NCBI GenBank assembly: GCA_033085395.1
Contig: JANQBS010000221.1
Span: 1-64,000, forward strand
Direction of reading: 5' to 3'
Length of the DNA stretch: 64,000 nt
Source of the DNA: Xanthoparmelia taractica
Lineage: Eukaryota > Ascomycota > Lecanoromycetes > Lecanorales > Parmeliaceae
Shown here: in pieces, positions 35,812 to 47,175 of the stretch
Numbering within the stretch: position 1 is the stretch's first letter
Layout of the letters: each line of letters starts with the position of its first letter
Notes under the pieces: model-generated
What the model was told of the DNA's origin: nothing
The model's database searches: none
Seen by the model: the letters and a program-made list of their open reading frames with translations, nothing else
Program-made: the position numbers and the translations under genes

Positions 35812-38223
35812 TTGCGCTGCTCCTTTTCCCTCCAATTGACTTTTCCAGTCTTTCGAGTAGAGCAATACCAAAAGCGTCAGCACAAGGCTTCAACGCATTC
35901 TGGAGTTGACCTCGTTGTAGGAAGGTGGCCTGAAGATTCCATCGCCTCGACCTCAACGCCATTCTTGACGAAGACCATCGACAACTCTATGTCCTGGCAA
36001 GCATGCCAAGTGACCCATATAGCTACGGTAAACTTACTGAGCTCCGTTCCGTGGACAAATGGACGAGTTTTCAGTCGTACGATAGTTCATCTATCATACC
36101 TCTCGCGCCCATGGCCGTCACGATGGGCTCAGCAAAGATGTCGCTCACTGCACAAATCCGCCTATTTTGATCATGATAGTATAGACGTGGAAAGCAGGCC
36201 ACTCTTTATTGACAAATTCAAAAATACCTGTGAGTGCTGTCTGTTCTGGTTATCGATGCTTATTAATAAAATCGTAGTAAACTTTCCTAAAGCTGACAGC
36301 GTTGTGTGGCAACACCCAAAAGAGTACATGAAAAATTCACCAGCAAGAGAACTCGTCTTGCATGGCTATCTTGGTCCACGTTCCGACTTGTCGAAAACGC
36401 TGTCCTTTGTAACTCTTTTTGATAAAGCCTACGTCAGACGTTTTCAAATCATTGCAGCGCCATACTGTTCGAAAGAAGGAGACCAGAATGTTCTTGCAAA
36501 GCTGAGGTCCATAAAGGCAAATACGCCAGTAGCTCTCAGGGGCTTGTTGAAGGACAGACCAAAGGCACAGCGAAATAGCCAACCCCCATCAGACACACCG
36601 CATGACAGTCTTGGTGGTTTTGAGATCGAGCTACGCGACATACAAAGTCTCAACGACTTCCCATCTGACATTGTTATGACGCCTAGTTCTGAGTTCCCAC
36701 CAGAGCAGCGCCATCTCCAAATCAGGACGAACAGGCACATTTCTGAAGCGCTCAGGCTTCGTGATAGTATTGCGCACTACTGTAGAGTATTCCTTCATTC
36801 AAAACTTCGATTCAAGGAAGTAGAGACGCCACTTCTATTCAAGTCCACCTCTGAGGGTGCACGAGAATTCATCGTACCGACAAGAAGGAAAGGATTAGCG
36901 TATGCATTGCCTCAGAGCCCTCAACAATTCAAGCAGATCCTGATGGCGAGTGGAGTACGAGAGTATTATCAATTTGCTCGATGCTTCCGTGACGAGGACC
37001 TACGGGCTGATAGGCAGCCTGAATTTACTCAGGTAAGAACGCCGGCTGAGAACGCCCCGGCTAATGAAAGCTAATCTAATATCGTGTAGTTGGATTTGGA
37101 GCAACCTTTTGCATCAGCGGATGACGTGATTCAGGCCGTCGAAAGAATCATATGCGCGGTTTGGGAATACTTCCTCCAGGTCAATCTTCCAGAAACCTTC
37201 CCTCGCATGACCTACACGCAAGCGATGTCGAAATACGGTTCGGACAAGCCCGACTTACGCATACCAATACCGCCCTTCTCCAGAATTGACCATCTCTTAC
37301 CAGCCGATCTTACTAGCAAGATAACCTCCCATATCAATCCTATAGTTGAGGTAATGATAGTCTCGACAGAAGCTCCGACAAAAGCTATCCGCCATTTCAT
37401 TAGCGGCTTCCTCGACTCCCCGGATAACAAACATTTCCTTGATAATCCTTCCGGAGGACCTGGCGTCTTCATCTACGACTCTGGCAGGCCCCTTCATGGC
37501 CTTTCCGCCTTTGGGTTCGAAGCCGTAGAAGAAATAGAGAGGATGTTTGACCTAAAAGATGGCTCTCTAGTCATCATACAAGCTCGCGAAAATGTTCCAC
37601 TGAGCGGTGGGTCGACACCACTAGGCGACATGCGCAATGCGATTTATAAAGCTCTCACGAGTTCACTCCACCTTCAACCACCCGATTGGAAGGACTTCAG
37701 ACCCATCTGGATTACCGACTTCCCACTCTTCTCACCTTCCGATCCTTCTGAGCCTGGCCAAGGTGGAAACGCTGGCCTGACATCTACACACCATCCCTTT
37801 ACCTCACCGAAAACGGCGAAAGACGTGGATCTGCTGCTAACAGACCCTTCCCAAGCCATTGGAGACCATTACGACCTGGTCATCAACGGAGAAGAGATTG
37901 GTGGAGGCAGCCAACGTATTCATCATGCCGAAATGCAGGAATTCGTCATGCGTGATATCCTCAAAATGGACGAGGAGCATGTTGCAGAGTTCTCCCATCT
38001 GCTGGAAGCTCTCAGGTCAGGCTGTCCACCTCATGCCGGTATCGCACTGGGGTTTGACAGGCTGGTCGCTATGATCCATGCCAGTAAGACGGGGAAGAAG
38101 ACCACTCTCAGGGATGTGATTGCTTTCCCCAAAAGCGGCAAGGGAGATGATCTGATGGTGAAGAGCCCAACTCCCATGTCTGAGGAAGTCCTTAAGACTT
38201 ATCATATCAAGCTGCGAGAATGA
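35812..38223 (+). CDS. msd1: Aspartyl-tRNA synthetase, mitochondrial type (class II)
   Basis: Exons 35812-36229, 36278-37032 and 37090-38223 give up to 768 residues. Intron 1 (48 nt, GTGAGT...CGTAG) is a multiple of three and lacks stops, so it would also read through; removing it gives FKNTLNFPKADSVVWQHP. Intron 2 (57 nt) splits FTQ from LDLEQPF. Class II motifs are clear: SPQQFKQILMASG, motif 2 YYQFARCFRDEDLRADRQPE, and motif 3 GIALGFDRLVAMI. The bacterial-like DLMVKSPTPMSEE tail marks the organellar type. It charges mitochondrial tRNA-Asp. The N-terminal 110 residues are poorly conserved and contain several Met codons (for example at 35989), so the true start and targeting peptide are uncertain. 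Confidence 0.93.
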
Positions 38224-38469
38224 GATGAGTGTTGTTTGTACATATCTGTAAGATTGAGTACGTATTAGGATACACAGACGTCGACCCATTAGAGTATCTA
38301 TCATATAGAAGCGAAGGGTAATATTTCCGGATTCCCGTATCTTTACAACATAGTTCCCGTAAAAGTTACCCGGAGCGGTATATAGTACGAAGTAAAGTGA
38401 GGAAGTGGTACAAGTATTGTCAACCATCAAAGTACCGCGCAGGCCCAATCAATCCGCAGAACCTCAACA

Positions 38470-39210
38470 ATGGCACTCTCATCCACCATAACCGTCAATA
38501 CCCTCCCGCTCACCTCCTCCGCCTTCGAACCCTTCGGCACCATCCTGTCCTCCCCCCTCTCCTCCACCATCACGACCCCACCAAGCTCCCCACCCCGCGG
38601 CTCCGTTTCCGCCAACCAAAGCACTGCCCTCAAATTCCCTAACATCGCGCCTGTAATATCTACTTACCATACCTCCCCCAGCGGCGCCCCCGCCAGGCCA
38701 TCCATGAGCCTCTTCTCCTGCTTCCCGCGCGCTCTCCGCCCATCTAACGGCCGCCAAATCTTCGATGTCAAAGTCCTCGAACGACATCCTTTCACCACGC
38801 AAACGTTCATACCCCTTGCCTTTTCCTCCTCCTCCTCCTCCTCCTCCTCCTCCTCCGCTTCTTCAGTCGCCTGCACGGCCGCCAAGTCCATCATCATCGT
38901 CGCGCCCACACTCCCCTCTCCGCCCCCGCCTCCGCCTTCACCCCCGACGCTGACGCCTTACTTCCCACAGCTTCAGTCAAAACAAGGCGGGTTGCCTGAT
39001 CTAGAAAATTTGAAAGCATTTGTGGCGGAGCCGGGTACGGGCGTTACTTATGGGGTGGGGACGTGGCATGCGCCTATGGTTGCGGTGGGGGGGAGGCTGG
39101 ATTTTGTGGTGGTGCAGCATGTGAGTGGGAGGGGGGATGAGGATTGTCAAGAGGTAGATGTGCAGGAGGTGGAAGTGGTGGTGGAGGAAGCGGAGAGGGC
39201 GAAATTGTGA
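38470..39210 (+). CDS. dal3: Ureidoglycolate lyase
   Basis: A single-exon gene of 246 residues. Family signatures include ALKFPNIAPV, RPSMSLFSCFPR, VKVLERHPFTTQTFIPL and PDLENLKAFVAEPGTGVTYG, then GTWHAPMVAVGGRLDFVVVQ with the conserved His. The family (AllA/DAL3) splits ureidoglycolate into glyoxylate and urea, the last step of allantoin use in fungi. A serine run at about 119-130, encoded by a TCC repeat (38823-38856), and a proline run at about 152-160 interrupt the fold in loop regions. These low-complexity insertions are strain-variable candidates. The start at 38470 is the first ATG and matches the family length. The gene follows the AspRS gene by 246 bp on the same strand. Confidence 0.92.
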   Translation: MALSSTITVNTLPLTSSAFEPFGTILSSPLSSTITTPPSSPPRGSVSANQSTALKFPNIAPVISTYHTSPSGAPARPSMSLFSCFPRALRPSNGRQIFDVKVLERHPFTTQTFIPLAFSSSSSSSSSSSASSVACTAAKSIIIVAPTLPSPPPPPPSPPTLTPYFPQLQSKQGGLPDLENLKAFVAEPGTGVTYGVGTWHAPMVAVGGRLDFVVVQHVSGRGDEDCQEVDVQEVEVVVEEAERAKL

Positions 39211-40719
39211 TGGATATGGGTTGCAGGGAAGAGAAGGGAGAAAGAGTCATGGTACGAAAGATGGAGGGACTACATCAAGTGGTTTGCTAAGAGGACTTTA
39301 TCTAGCCCAGCTTGCACAACCTCGCACTCACTACTCTCGCTTGTACGCATATCCACTACCAGTGGTCGAAAATCTATCTCACCTCAACCAGCTCCCGCCT
39401 AGCCTCGTCAAGCATCGCACAAGATCCATTGCAGTTTCATCCTCCACTGCCTCTTGCTCTATGGATAGTCTTTTCAAGTGTCTGATTTAGCTCTTTGAAC
39501 CCGGGCTTTGATTTCTCCAGATAGATCCTCCACCGCTTGCGACTCCAAGTTGCGGAGGAGTATCTTATACGAGCCGGAGAAGATGCCCTAATTACGAGGA
39601 ACCATTGATTCTCTCTTTCTCCTTGTACTAACCACAACACATTTATCAGGCAAGTGACAATTTGGAAGGCAGGTCTTCCAACATGAGCTTTTTGTGAGTT
39701 GCTGCAACCCTATCTATCGCGTGATGAAAACTTGGAGGGCTGACTTACTTATAAGCGTCGTCGTTACCTGCAGGCATGCTGGCCCTGGTCAATCTTTGAT
39801 GGGACGAGAGGCGTGGTGCTCTTTGCGCTGGCTACTCTAAGGACTAAGTCGATACCGAGGTAGCGAGGTTCAATATTTACTCTAGGGGATTCTTTGTGAT
39901 TTTTGAAGATATGTTGAGGACGTAGCAAAATAATACGCAGTCCTTGGTTTCGATTGCCGTACTCATCAACTAGCAAGCAATTCTATAAATTCCGTAACAC
40001 ACAGGCATATTTATATCGCTCATCTGCAGTGCCGCTTCCCTGTCCGTAATGCAACCGTCTTTGCAATATCATTGAATTTGTTCGACATAATCCTTGCCGC
40101 TCCACCTACACATCTCTACAACTACATATCTCATACATCACCAATCTTTCTCTCCCACTCCCATTCCGTTCACAAAGGCCGCCATGGCAATCCACTTCAA
40201 TCGGTTGTAAAGCGTGGCCCTCTCGAGCACATAATTATCTTGTTCTGTTCTTGAGACAGGCTTATGTTGTAGGTTCAGATTAGCCTCTACAGTGAATCTC
40301 TCACCATTGGGAAGCAAGACCCGCTTACCATACGCGGAGACTTAACCGTCTGCCATAAAAGGCAATTGGTCGGACTCGTGGCCGCGGCGGGGGGGGGGTG
40401 TATTGACTGGCATCAACGGGCCACGTACTCGTACTCATTATCGTCCTCAAGCTCTTAAAGATCGAGCTACAATCGCTTTGGCTCGTTAAAGATGGGCTGC
40501 TCGGTTCTGGCTACCTTAATTGAATAAGCAATCTTATCCGTACGTAGACTCTATGCTGTTTGGAGAGAAAGGACCAGCAAAGAACAAAGGATCCAATCTA
40601 TCAATTGCGAAGACCTGGGGCTAAATGATTGCTTGTCAGGCTACTCAAGTGCCTCCTATCGCCTAAGGTCCGTCGCTTGCTTTGCATTGAAACACTATAT
40701 TACTTTTCTTCTGTTGCAG
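39211..40719. other. Intergenic, nothing recognised
   Basis: Only short ORFs without recognisable domains appear. A G run lies near 40390-40400. Confidence 0.6.
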
Positions 40720-41245
40720 GCTCTTACCTTGCCATTTCGAGGACTCCAGCGTCATAGACACAATCGTCCTCCATAAGTGCGTCCACCTCAAGCTCCGTGG
40801 GAACGAGCGCGCCGTCTCTGTCTGGTGGTAGACAAATCCTGCAAGATTAAGTTTTTAGTAAAGTGGTTCCCTGAACCCTTTTTCAACGGACACTGACTTT
40901 GACCCAGTCTACGACCCAGAATCTCCCTTTCTCATCGCACCGTGCGACATCACCAATCTTAAGCCATCCATCCGGAGTGAGCTTGTCTGCTTTTAAGCTG
41001 ATGTTCTGCCAGTGTCCTTTCATGACTGTCGGCCCTCGCACCCAAAGTTCGCTCTTTTGTCCAACGGAAGCTTCCCGCCTGCCGCCGGAGTTCGTGATCT
41101 TCGCCTCGCCGTTGGGGCTCCAGGGATCATTCGATATGAATGCGCCAGTGGTCCTGTGCGATTGGCTATCGGTTATCAAGCATGTACGATAATGGAGATA
41201 TGTCATACTCGGCCGTGGACCAAACCTCAGCGGGTCTATTGACAA
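40720..41245 (-). pseudogene. Fragment of an AMP-binding (acyl-CoA ligase-like) gene
   Basis: On the minus strand, 41245-40883 reads as the C-terminal part of an adenylate-forming enzyme: SELWVRGPTVMKGHWQN, LTPDGWLKIGDVARCDEKGRFWVVDWVK. These match the A8 region that closes the active site. A second block, LVPTELEVDALM, appears at about 40830-40760 after an apparent intron or frame change. The catalytic core and N-terminus are absent. The GRFWVVDWVK motif normally has Arg where Trp stands (VVDRVKE), which also suggests decay. It is a remnant, with no intact relative nearby. Confidence 0.72.
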
Positions 41246-42022
41246 GTAACGCTATTTGGAGCTTGCACGGGTACTCGAGTCTGGGCATGGAAGGACCAAG
41301 CAGCACCGCTGAATGCATAGAAGCTCAGGCATGAAAAGGCCCAGACACGTCTAACAAGGTCAACCTACTACTACAGCCATCAACACTACCAAACAAGATA
41401 ACTGTTCATCATTCACGTCTCAGGCAAGTTATACTCGGACATGGTCTGACTTTCGAAAAAACTCGCTGTTTGACAAGACAACCGCCCCTTCACAGTCAGC
41501 TCACTGTCACCACATCCAACCTGAATCTCGCTACGTCCCAACCACAAGCCGTTTTTGTATACCAGAACCGAAGTCAGCCCTGGGGAAGCTGTGAACACCG
41601 TAACGCCGCTGAGCGCAATGGTAGAGAGCACGATTCGCTGACTTAGCAAGAATGCGCTATGCAGTTACATCGCAAACTTGGGGCTGAATGTCAACACGAT
41701 AGCACGTTCTGTATTGTAGACAAAAGTATTACATCATTAGCGAAAGTGTTGTTGATGAGTAACATAGTCATCCATACTTTTTTGGCAGGCCTGATTATGC
41801 TTCCAGCTCCGGCTTTTGGTTTGATTAAGCAAACAATGTATTTGTGCAAGGAAGTTTGATGTGTGAAAGATGTCTTTGTGTATAACAGTAAGCCAGTCGT
41901 TATCTGGGCTCCCGCGAACCACTCGTCTACGAATAAAGCTCCATCTCTTCTGCTTATAATCATACAGCAGACCCAACTCAAAAACACAACGCACGTCAGG
42001 TTCCATCTTGCCTCTTTCAATC
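41246..42022. other. Intergenic
   Basis: Several small overlapping ORFs on both strands have no recognisable family. The final 100 bases probably hold the promoter of the membrane-protein gene at 42023. Confidence 0.5.
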
Positions 42023-42799
42023 ATGTCTCAAGCCTCAGTTGACAGTTGTCCGAATGGAGAAGCTTTTGCAGTCTTGCTCGTAATCGCAACCTTAACCATC
42101 AGAAGTCTCTTCGTTGTTGCCAGGGCGGTCGGAAATTGGCTCCTCGGATATACCGTCAAGGGAGACCAGAGTGGAGATAGATTTGGCCAGGAGCCGGGCT
42201 TGGAAAAAGAGCAGCGTTGCGTCAAAACCAGCACAAATGGTGAAAGTCCCACGCTGACCGACCATTCGATGATCGAACACACGAACATGAAAGGAATTTC
42301 CCACCACCTTCAGGCCCAAAATGAAGACATGCTGATGCAGCTTCCCGCCTCCCACCACGGTCGTGGTAACAACCACGAGGCAGGCCTCAGCGCTATCCGC
42401 GCATGGGAGCATTCTGCAACCAGCCGTATCCAGCGTGCAAGTATCCGCGAGCCATACCCTCTTACGGGGTTCGAGCACCCTCACTCCATCACCCAAAAGC
42501 AAGACCTCTCGACCATTCTTGCTTGGGAGCAAGCTAACATGGGCCGGTTGCAGCGGGCGGAGGCACGCAGGCTCGAACGTCTCTCTTCGACTGATTGGCA
42601 AGAGGTCAGGCAGGAAGAACAAGTCCGCGAGGCTGTGCGCGCTAGGGAACAGGCTGCGAAGCGTGAGGTGGCACGCGAGCAGGGCCTGCAGTCTGTGATG
42701 GACTGGGAGCGGGCGAAGATGAAGCGGTTACGAAATCAGGGGTTGGGAAAAAAAGAGCGGAGAGCGGATGTTGAGGATGATGGACGGGTTGTTTTTTGA
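42023..42799 (+). CDS. Small single-pass membrane protein with three WE repeats
   Basis: A single exon of 258 residues, starting at the first ATG after an upstream in-frame TTG. Residues 13-43 form one hydrophobic segment (AFAVLLVIATLTIRSLFVV...), probably a membrane anchor. The rest is polar and charged. A 20-residue unit of the form (G/D)LSxIxAWExAxMxRLQRA occurs three times, at 121-140, 161-180 and 221-240. Starts are thus 40 and 60 residues apart, exact multiples of the unit length. The region 185-250 is rich in Arg, Glu and Gln and probably helical or coiled coil. I do not recognise the family. It could be lineage-specific. Open frame, codon periodicity of the repeats and a normal composition support it being real. 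Confidence 0.7.
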   Translation: MSQASVDSCPNGEAFAVLLVIATLTIRSLFVVARAVGNWLLGYTVKGDQSGDRFGQEPGLEKEQRCVKTSTNGESPTLTDHSMIEHTNMKGISHHLQAQNEDMLMQLPASHHGRGNNHEAGLSAIRAWEHSATSRIQRASIREPYPLTGFEHPHSITQKQDLSTILAWEQANMGRLQRAEARRLERLSSTDWQEVRQEEQVREAVRAREQAAKREVAREQGLQSVMDWERAKMKRLRNQGLGKKERRADVEDDGRVVF

Positions 42800-43339
42800 A
42801 AGGCGGGATCTGGTTAGGTGGGTGACGGTCTTCGTTTTGGTGAATTTGCTTCTGTTAATGACATTTGAAAGCGTCGTAGGGGGCTTGTTGTGCCGAGATA
42901 CTTGCCATTCGAATGGTTCGTAGGTTCTCTCTAGTTTTCCGGGACTATGTGCCTTTAAATTAGTCCTAGACCTGAAAATGAGAGGTATATTTTGATTATA
43001 CTGTTCATCTCCCGTAATCAGCTTACTAACCTACTCTTTCTGGTTGTTGACCCTCGCTATTTTGATCCGCTCTGAGAGGAGTCAGTTGCGCCCTTCCCTC
43101 CGCCTTTTTTCTTTTCTTTGTGTTTCGAATGATATACAACATAAAGAGCGGCCCGATATGCTCTCTAGAAGGCTGTTTTATTGACGGCTAGTGGGTCACA
43201 TAAACGAGCGTGGATTCACTACTCTGGTTCGGTTGACCAATTCCTTTGTTATGCCATTAACAATGTAGCACGAACATCTGAGATTGAAGCCCGAATTATG
43301 GTTGCTTCTGTTTACTCGGTGGCGCATATTATAGATTTA
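42800..43339. other. Intergenic between convergent genes
   Basis: No gene is supported here. The plus-strand ORF starting at 43181 continues antisense to the transcription-factor gene and is rejected. Confidence 0.6.
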
Positions 43340-45535
43340 TTATATAGACGTCGACTCCTGAAACTGCTGTTCCACCGCGAAGGCAAACTCTCGCGAGACG
43401 CCTGGAGGAATCGAGTCGAGAACCACGTCGTATCCCGAGCTGATATTTTCCATTCTCCGAAGAAAATCCTCCAAGGGTTCTCGGTCTTGCGACGGTCCGC
43501 TCACTATACGTTGATCCCAATCCATGTTTGCAAGATTGGTGCTCTCAACAGCCATGTTCGCCCTCTCGAACAGTTCCATGCAGGATCGATGCATTCCGTT
43601 GATGCATTCACTTTTGCGGCCTCAGAGCTATTGGCCAGCACGCATAGCAGTGTAAGCAATGGTTCGATGAGCTTGAGGTCTGATAGCGCCATTGGGTCCG
43701 ACGGATCGCAAACAATGTTTTTAAGCAGGGTCGTTGCGGCCGTTACGAAGATGTAGAGAACGGCCCTGATATTGTTACAAAAATGTTCCAGGGAAGTAGG
43801 GTTATGAGTTTGCTTTACCAGATACAGGCGTACCCCCTCCGAGGAGTGACTTGGAGTAACTTTATCACCTTCCTGGCTTCAGTTGCGTAGGTCAGCGGGG
43901 CTGACAGAAGCTGAAACTCCATTGGATCTCCTGTTCCCCCGAGCTCCCGATACCTTGGCAGTGCAGGCAAAGAGTTGTAGACCATGGCGAGGGAGTTGAA
44001 ATACGACAGTTGTAGGATAATGGGGTGCTCAATGGTGTGCGAAGTTGGCCTTTGAAGGAAGGGTTTATTATAATCTTGCATGAATTTGATAGGAATACTC
44101 GCTCTCCATGATTGAAGCATGGCTTCGAGCTCTGTTGCCGCTGCAACTCGCTCAGCGCCGGCCTGATTGATGACTTTCACGGAGTAGAGGCGTTTGTATA
44201 TCTGTCCCTGGATCATTGCCAGCCTGGCTCGGAAGTTGAATGAACTCATCCTAGTCAACTCGACGGGGTAACTTAGGTTACTATCGGTTTCAGACGGAAG
44301 CTCCACATCCATATCATCGCCATCTTGGGCCGAGGGCTGTCCCATCCGTAAGCTGAGATCTTTGTCAAGAGAATAGGCAATCCAAAAGACCCGTTTCCGC
44401 TCTTCGATTTCGGCAGAGCTAAGATCTGGATTTTGGCATCGTTTGTGTAGGCCCATTCTATGTGCTAGTTTCATTGCTGCCGAAACCAACAAAGATACAG
44501 GGCCTTGATTTGGGGTGCCCTGTAACACAAGTGCCATTCCGAGCAGCGCCTGCACAGACCAGAGTGTGACATGCATCGTCATAAGCTGACCGACAAGTGC
44601 AAAAGCGGTTTGAAAGTAAACCCAGCTTTCGCGATCTTCTTTCATGTCTTGAGCTGGCCCGTGCTGAAATTGAGGTGCAAGAGCTAATACGACATTCAAG
44701 CATGCCCACCTGCTTGGATCATTGACGCTGGTGTCTAGACAATCAAAGACGGACATGAAACGAGACTTGTCAAAAAGCGGATATGCGGGATGAAAGCCTT
44801 GAAATGACTTCTCTACAAGACTTAGCACCCTATCTTTCGGTGGAAGGATTTGGACGGCTTGACCCCTGGTTACGTTGGTATCGAATTTGGGAGCTCGAGG
44901 CTTGGGAGCTCGAGGCATCTCTCTTTGGCCGCTAGTGACTGCAGTGAAGGACGCTGGAAACTATCAGATCAGGAAAATGTATGGAAGACTCGCGCTTACC
45001 TTCTGACGAGGGTAATAAGCCAAAGTCTGAAGCTTGGGAACTTTCGCCGGCTATTGTAGAAGCTGGATCCAAGTTGGAGCTTGCAACAGTAATTCCAGTT
45101 TCTGATTGATTAGTAAAAGATGGTGCTTCCGGTCTTCGAAAGTTACTCCCAAAGTCGACATCATTTAAACCAGATTTTTGATTTGACACAGGACGTTTCA
45201 TTAGATCTTCCATCGACTTCAGTCTCTTCTCTAGCTCCTCAACACGCTTGTCCCTACGTTGGATCAGTAGATCCTCAGGCAAGCGCTCAAGCTTTGTCAT
45301 TCCTGTTCCCGCTCGAAGCCGGACTCACCTGCCCGATCGCCTCGGCGCCCGCTTCATGCTGATAGCGGTGAAATGGCATGGAGTCTTGTATTTGATGCAT
45401 TGTGCACAGACTCCTGAGACTACATCGCAGCGAATTTTCTTACGCCGACACATATCACACGCCTGATCTGTGTTGGTAGATAATCGATTTAATTAGAGTC
45501 ACAGGGCAAGCACAGACTCTGGTGATAGGCGACAT
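43340..45535 (-). pseudogene. Zn2Cys6 fungal transcription factor with an apparent frameshift
   Basis: Exons on the minus strand: 45535-45514, 45467-45329, 45253-45000, 44938-43819 and 43765-43340. Introns of 46, 75, 61 and 53 nt all have GT-AG ends and matching phases. The N-terminus MSPITRVYQACDMCRRKKIRC begins a binuclear zinc cluster with Cys at 11, 14, 21, 28, 31 and 38 (CX2CX6CX6CX2CX6C). A linker coiled coil (RVEELEKRLKSMEDL) follows, then a fungal_trans middle homology region (HPAYPLFDK, AHRMGLHK, SLDKDLSLRMGQPSA). In the last exon the frame shifts at a run of four A residues (plus strand 43612-43615). Before it the text reads NSSEAAK; the family-like continuation ECINGMHRSCMELFERAN is in another frame. 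One missing base would explain this. It may be a sequencing error rather than a true null. Target genes are unknown. Confidence 0.8.
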
Positions 45536-46381
45536 GGATTGCTTCTCCTTCCCTGAACCTAAGGGTAGGGCTGTGGCATTCTGGTGGACTCGAGCGCTTT
45601 TATGTTATAAGAATGTTGAAGCTTCCCCTAAGATTTAAGAGCAGTACGGTCGGGTTATCGGGAGGAGAGGGGAGGAGAGTTGGGATGGAGAAAAGGCATT
45701 TCAGCAGCTGAGCCTGGTGTGGTGGTGAGCTGTTTTGAATTTATAAGCAACGTCATGTGACCGGAGATCCTGGCCTCGACCCGGCGAGCAAGCTAATCCT
45801 CTTACAGTTAGCTTCCCCTCGCTAAACCTCTTCGAATTAACATCTTTCGCTTGCTATAAAGTCTTTGGATATAGTCACTGGTCTACTTCTTCGAGTTTTT
45901 CACAGAGCTTGGATCATGACATTGTCACTCACTTCGATCATCGTCGCGCACGTATTGCTACGGCACCTGTATTTCAGAGTTACTGGGCTTAGACAGTTGT
46001 GAGTATGATATTCGTGGCATAGGGTATGGATATGTGCTTTTCTGCTGCCACTGTTATCATGAGCAATGCGGTAAAACCTGAAAATCAGGGAACTGCACCC
46101 AGTCTGATCATGACGTCAGTCAAAATGAACAGTGAGTCCACATCGACTTGTTTTCCGGGACCCTAATTTGGAGGTTCTAGTGCCGTCAGTTGTAGCATGT
46201 CCATAGGCCTTGCAATCGCGGGCACTGTCGAGTCGCGGGTAAATGGAGATGACCTACTGAAAAGCTAAGGGGGCGCTTTGTATACGGGCATTGGCTTGAC
46301 GGGCCTTTATCTATGCTTGGGTCTCCTGTTGAGCTATCTCAGTGTATATTGGTCTTCCTAAGATTCAAACAATGCAAACAC
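45536..46381. other. Intergenic, upstream of the transcription-factor gene
   Basis: No supported gene. It includes the promoter side of the transcription factor and the 3' side of the NmrA-like gene. Confidence 0.6.
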
Positions 46382-47175
46382 TTAACCAGGCTCCCATAAG
46401 AATTTCTCAGATTCCGCTGCGTCGACAAAAATAGGCTCCTCCCATTTCTCTCCGGCCTCGACCTTCTTGGCCATCCCTAAGAATTGGTTCTGCGAGATGT
46501 GGATGTCCTTGACGTAGACGAATCGGTCCCTGGTCTCCTCCGGGTGACTCATGACACCGAAAACAGCCTGTTCTACCGAATCCAGCCTAGTGGCGCTGAA
46601 CACGTTCTTGCTGCCGTCGAAGAGCTTGGGCTTGCTCTCCTTCCAGTTGAGCAGGAAGTTCTTCTTAAGACCCCAGTCCAGAAAGCCATTGTTGCAAACC
46701 AGAATATATGTGAAATCGGGCTTGGCGGCAGTGGCCTTGCGGAGTGACTTGTGCGTCACAGTCTTGAACTTGTATACGGGCAGAACGCCGGCCTTGGGGG
46801 TAGCCATGTCGCTGCCAAAGTGGGACGGAAGAATGCAGCTATAGCGGCTTCGACATGGACGCCATACTCAGGTAGGCTTGCTGTTCTAACGGTCGAGACT
46901 ACGGCATCCTGGCCCTCGAAGGCAGCAGTGACAGAGTCTACCGATGAGAGATCGGCTGTCCGGACTGTAACCGAGTCTAAAAAGCTTGCGGAGGAGGATG
47001 GGCGCTTGACGACGGTGACGTTGAATTTTCCAGACTTGACGAGTGCATTGAGGACTGCCCTCCGAGAGATCCAGAGGCGTGTGGGGAAAGATCATGGTTG
47101 TCAATTCTCACAACAGAGACTCCGCCCGGGATGGCCACCTACCCCGACAATTGCGACGTTCTTGATTACAGCCAT
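46382..47175 (-). pseudogene. NmrA/isoflavone-reductase-like NAD(P)-binding protein, broken
   Basis: The minus strand starts MAVIKNVAIVGVGGHPG at 47175, a Rossmann glycine-rich motif. An intron of 52 or 61 nt ends at about 47059 (CTCGGAG). Coding resumes as AVLNALVKSGKFNVTVVKR..., with FEGQDAVVSTV and VEAAIAA. The expected continuation ILPSHFGSDMATPKAGV lies in another frame, starting at about 46835. Where relatives have AAGVKRFLPSEFGSD, this copy lacks the GVKR block. A deletion of about 13 nt (46830-46842 region) would explain both the gap and the frame change. The remaining 141 codons run intact to the stop at 46382. Members of this family are redox-sensing or reductase-like proteins. It is divergently placed 430 bp from the SDR gene. 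Confidence 0.7.

Noticed and set aside
43181..43756. 191-codon plus-strand ORF
   Set aside because: It lies antisense to the last exon of the Zn2Cys6 factor, whose protein is recognisable; it is a shadow frame.
45303..45328. 26-nt intron in the Zn2Cys6 gene
   Set aside because: Too short to splice; a 75-nt intron using the same donor (45254-45328) has a good branch site and correct phase.
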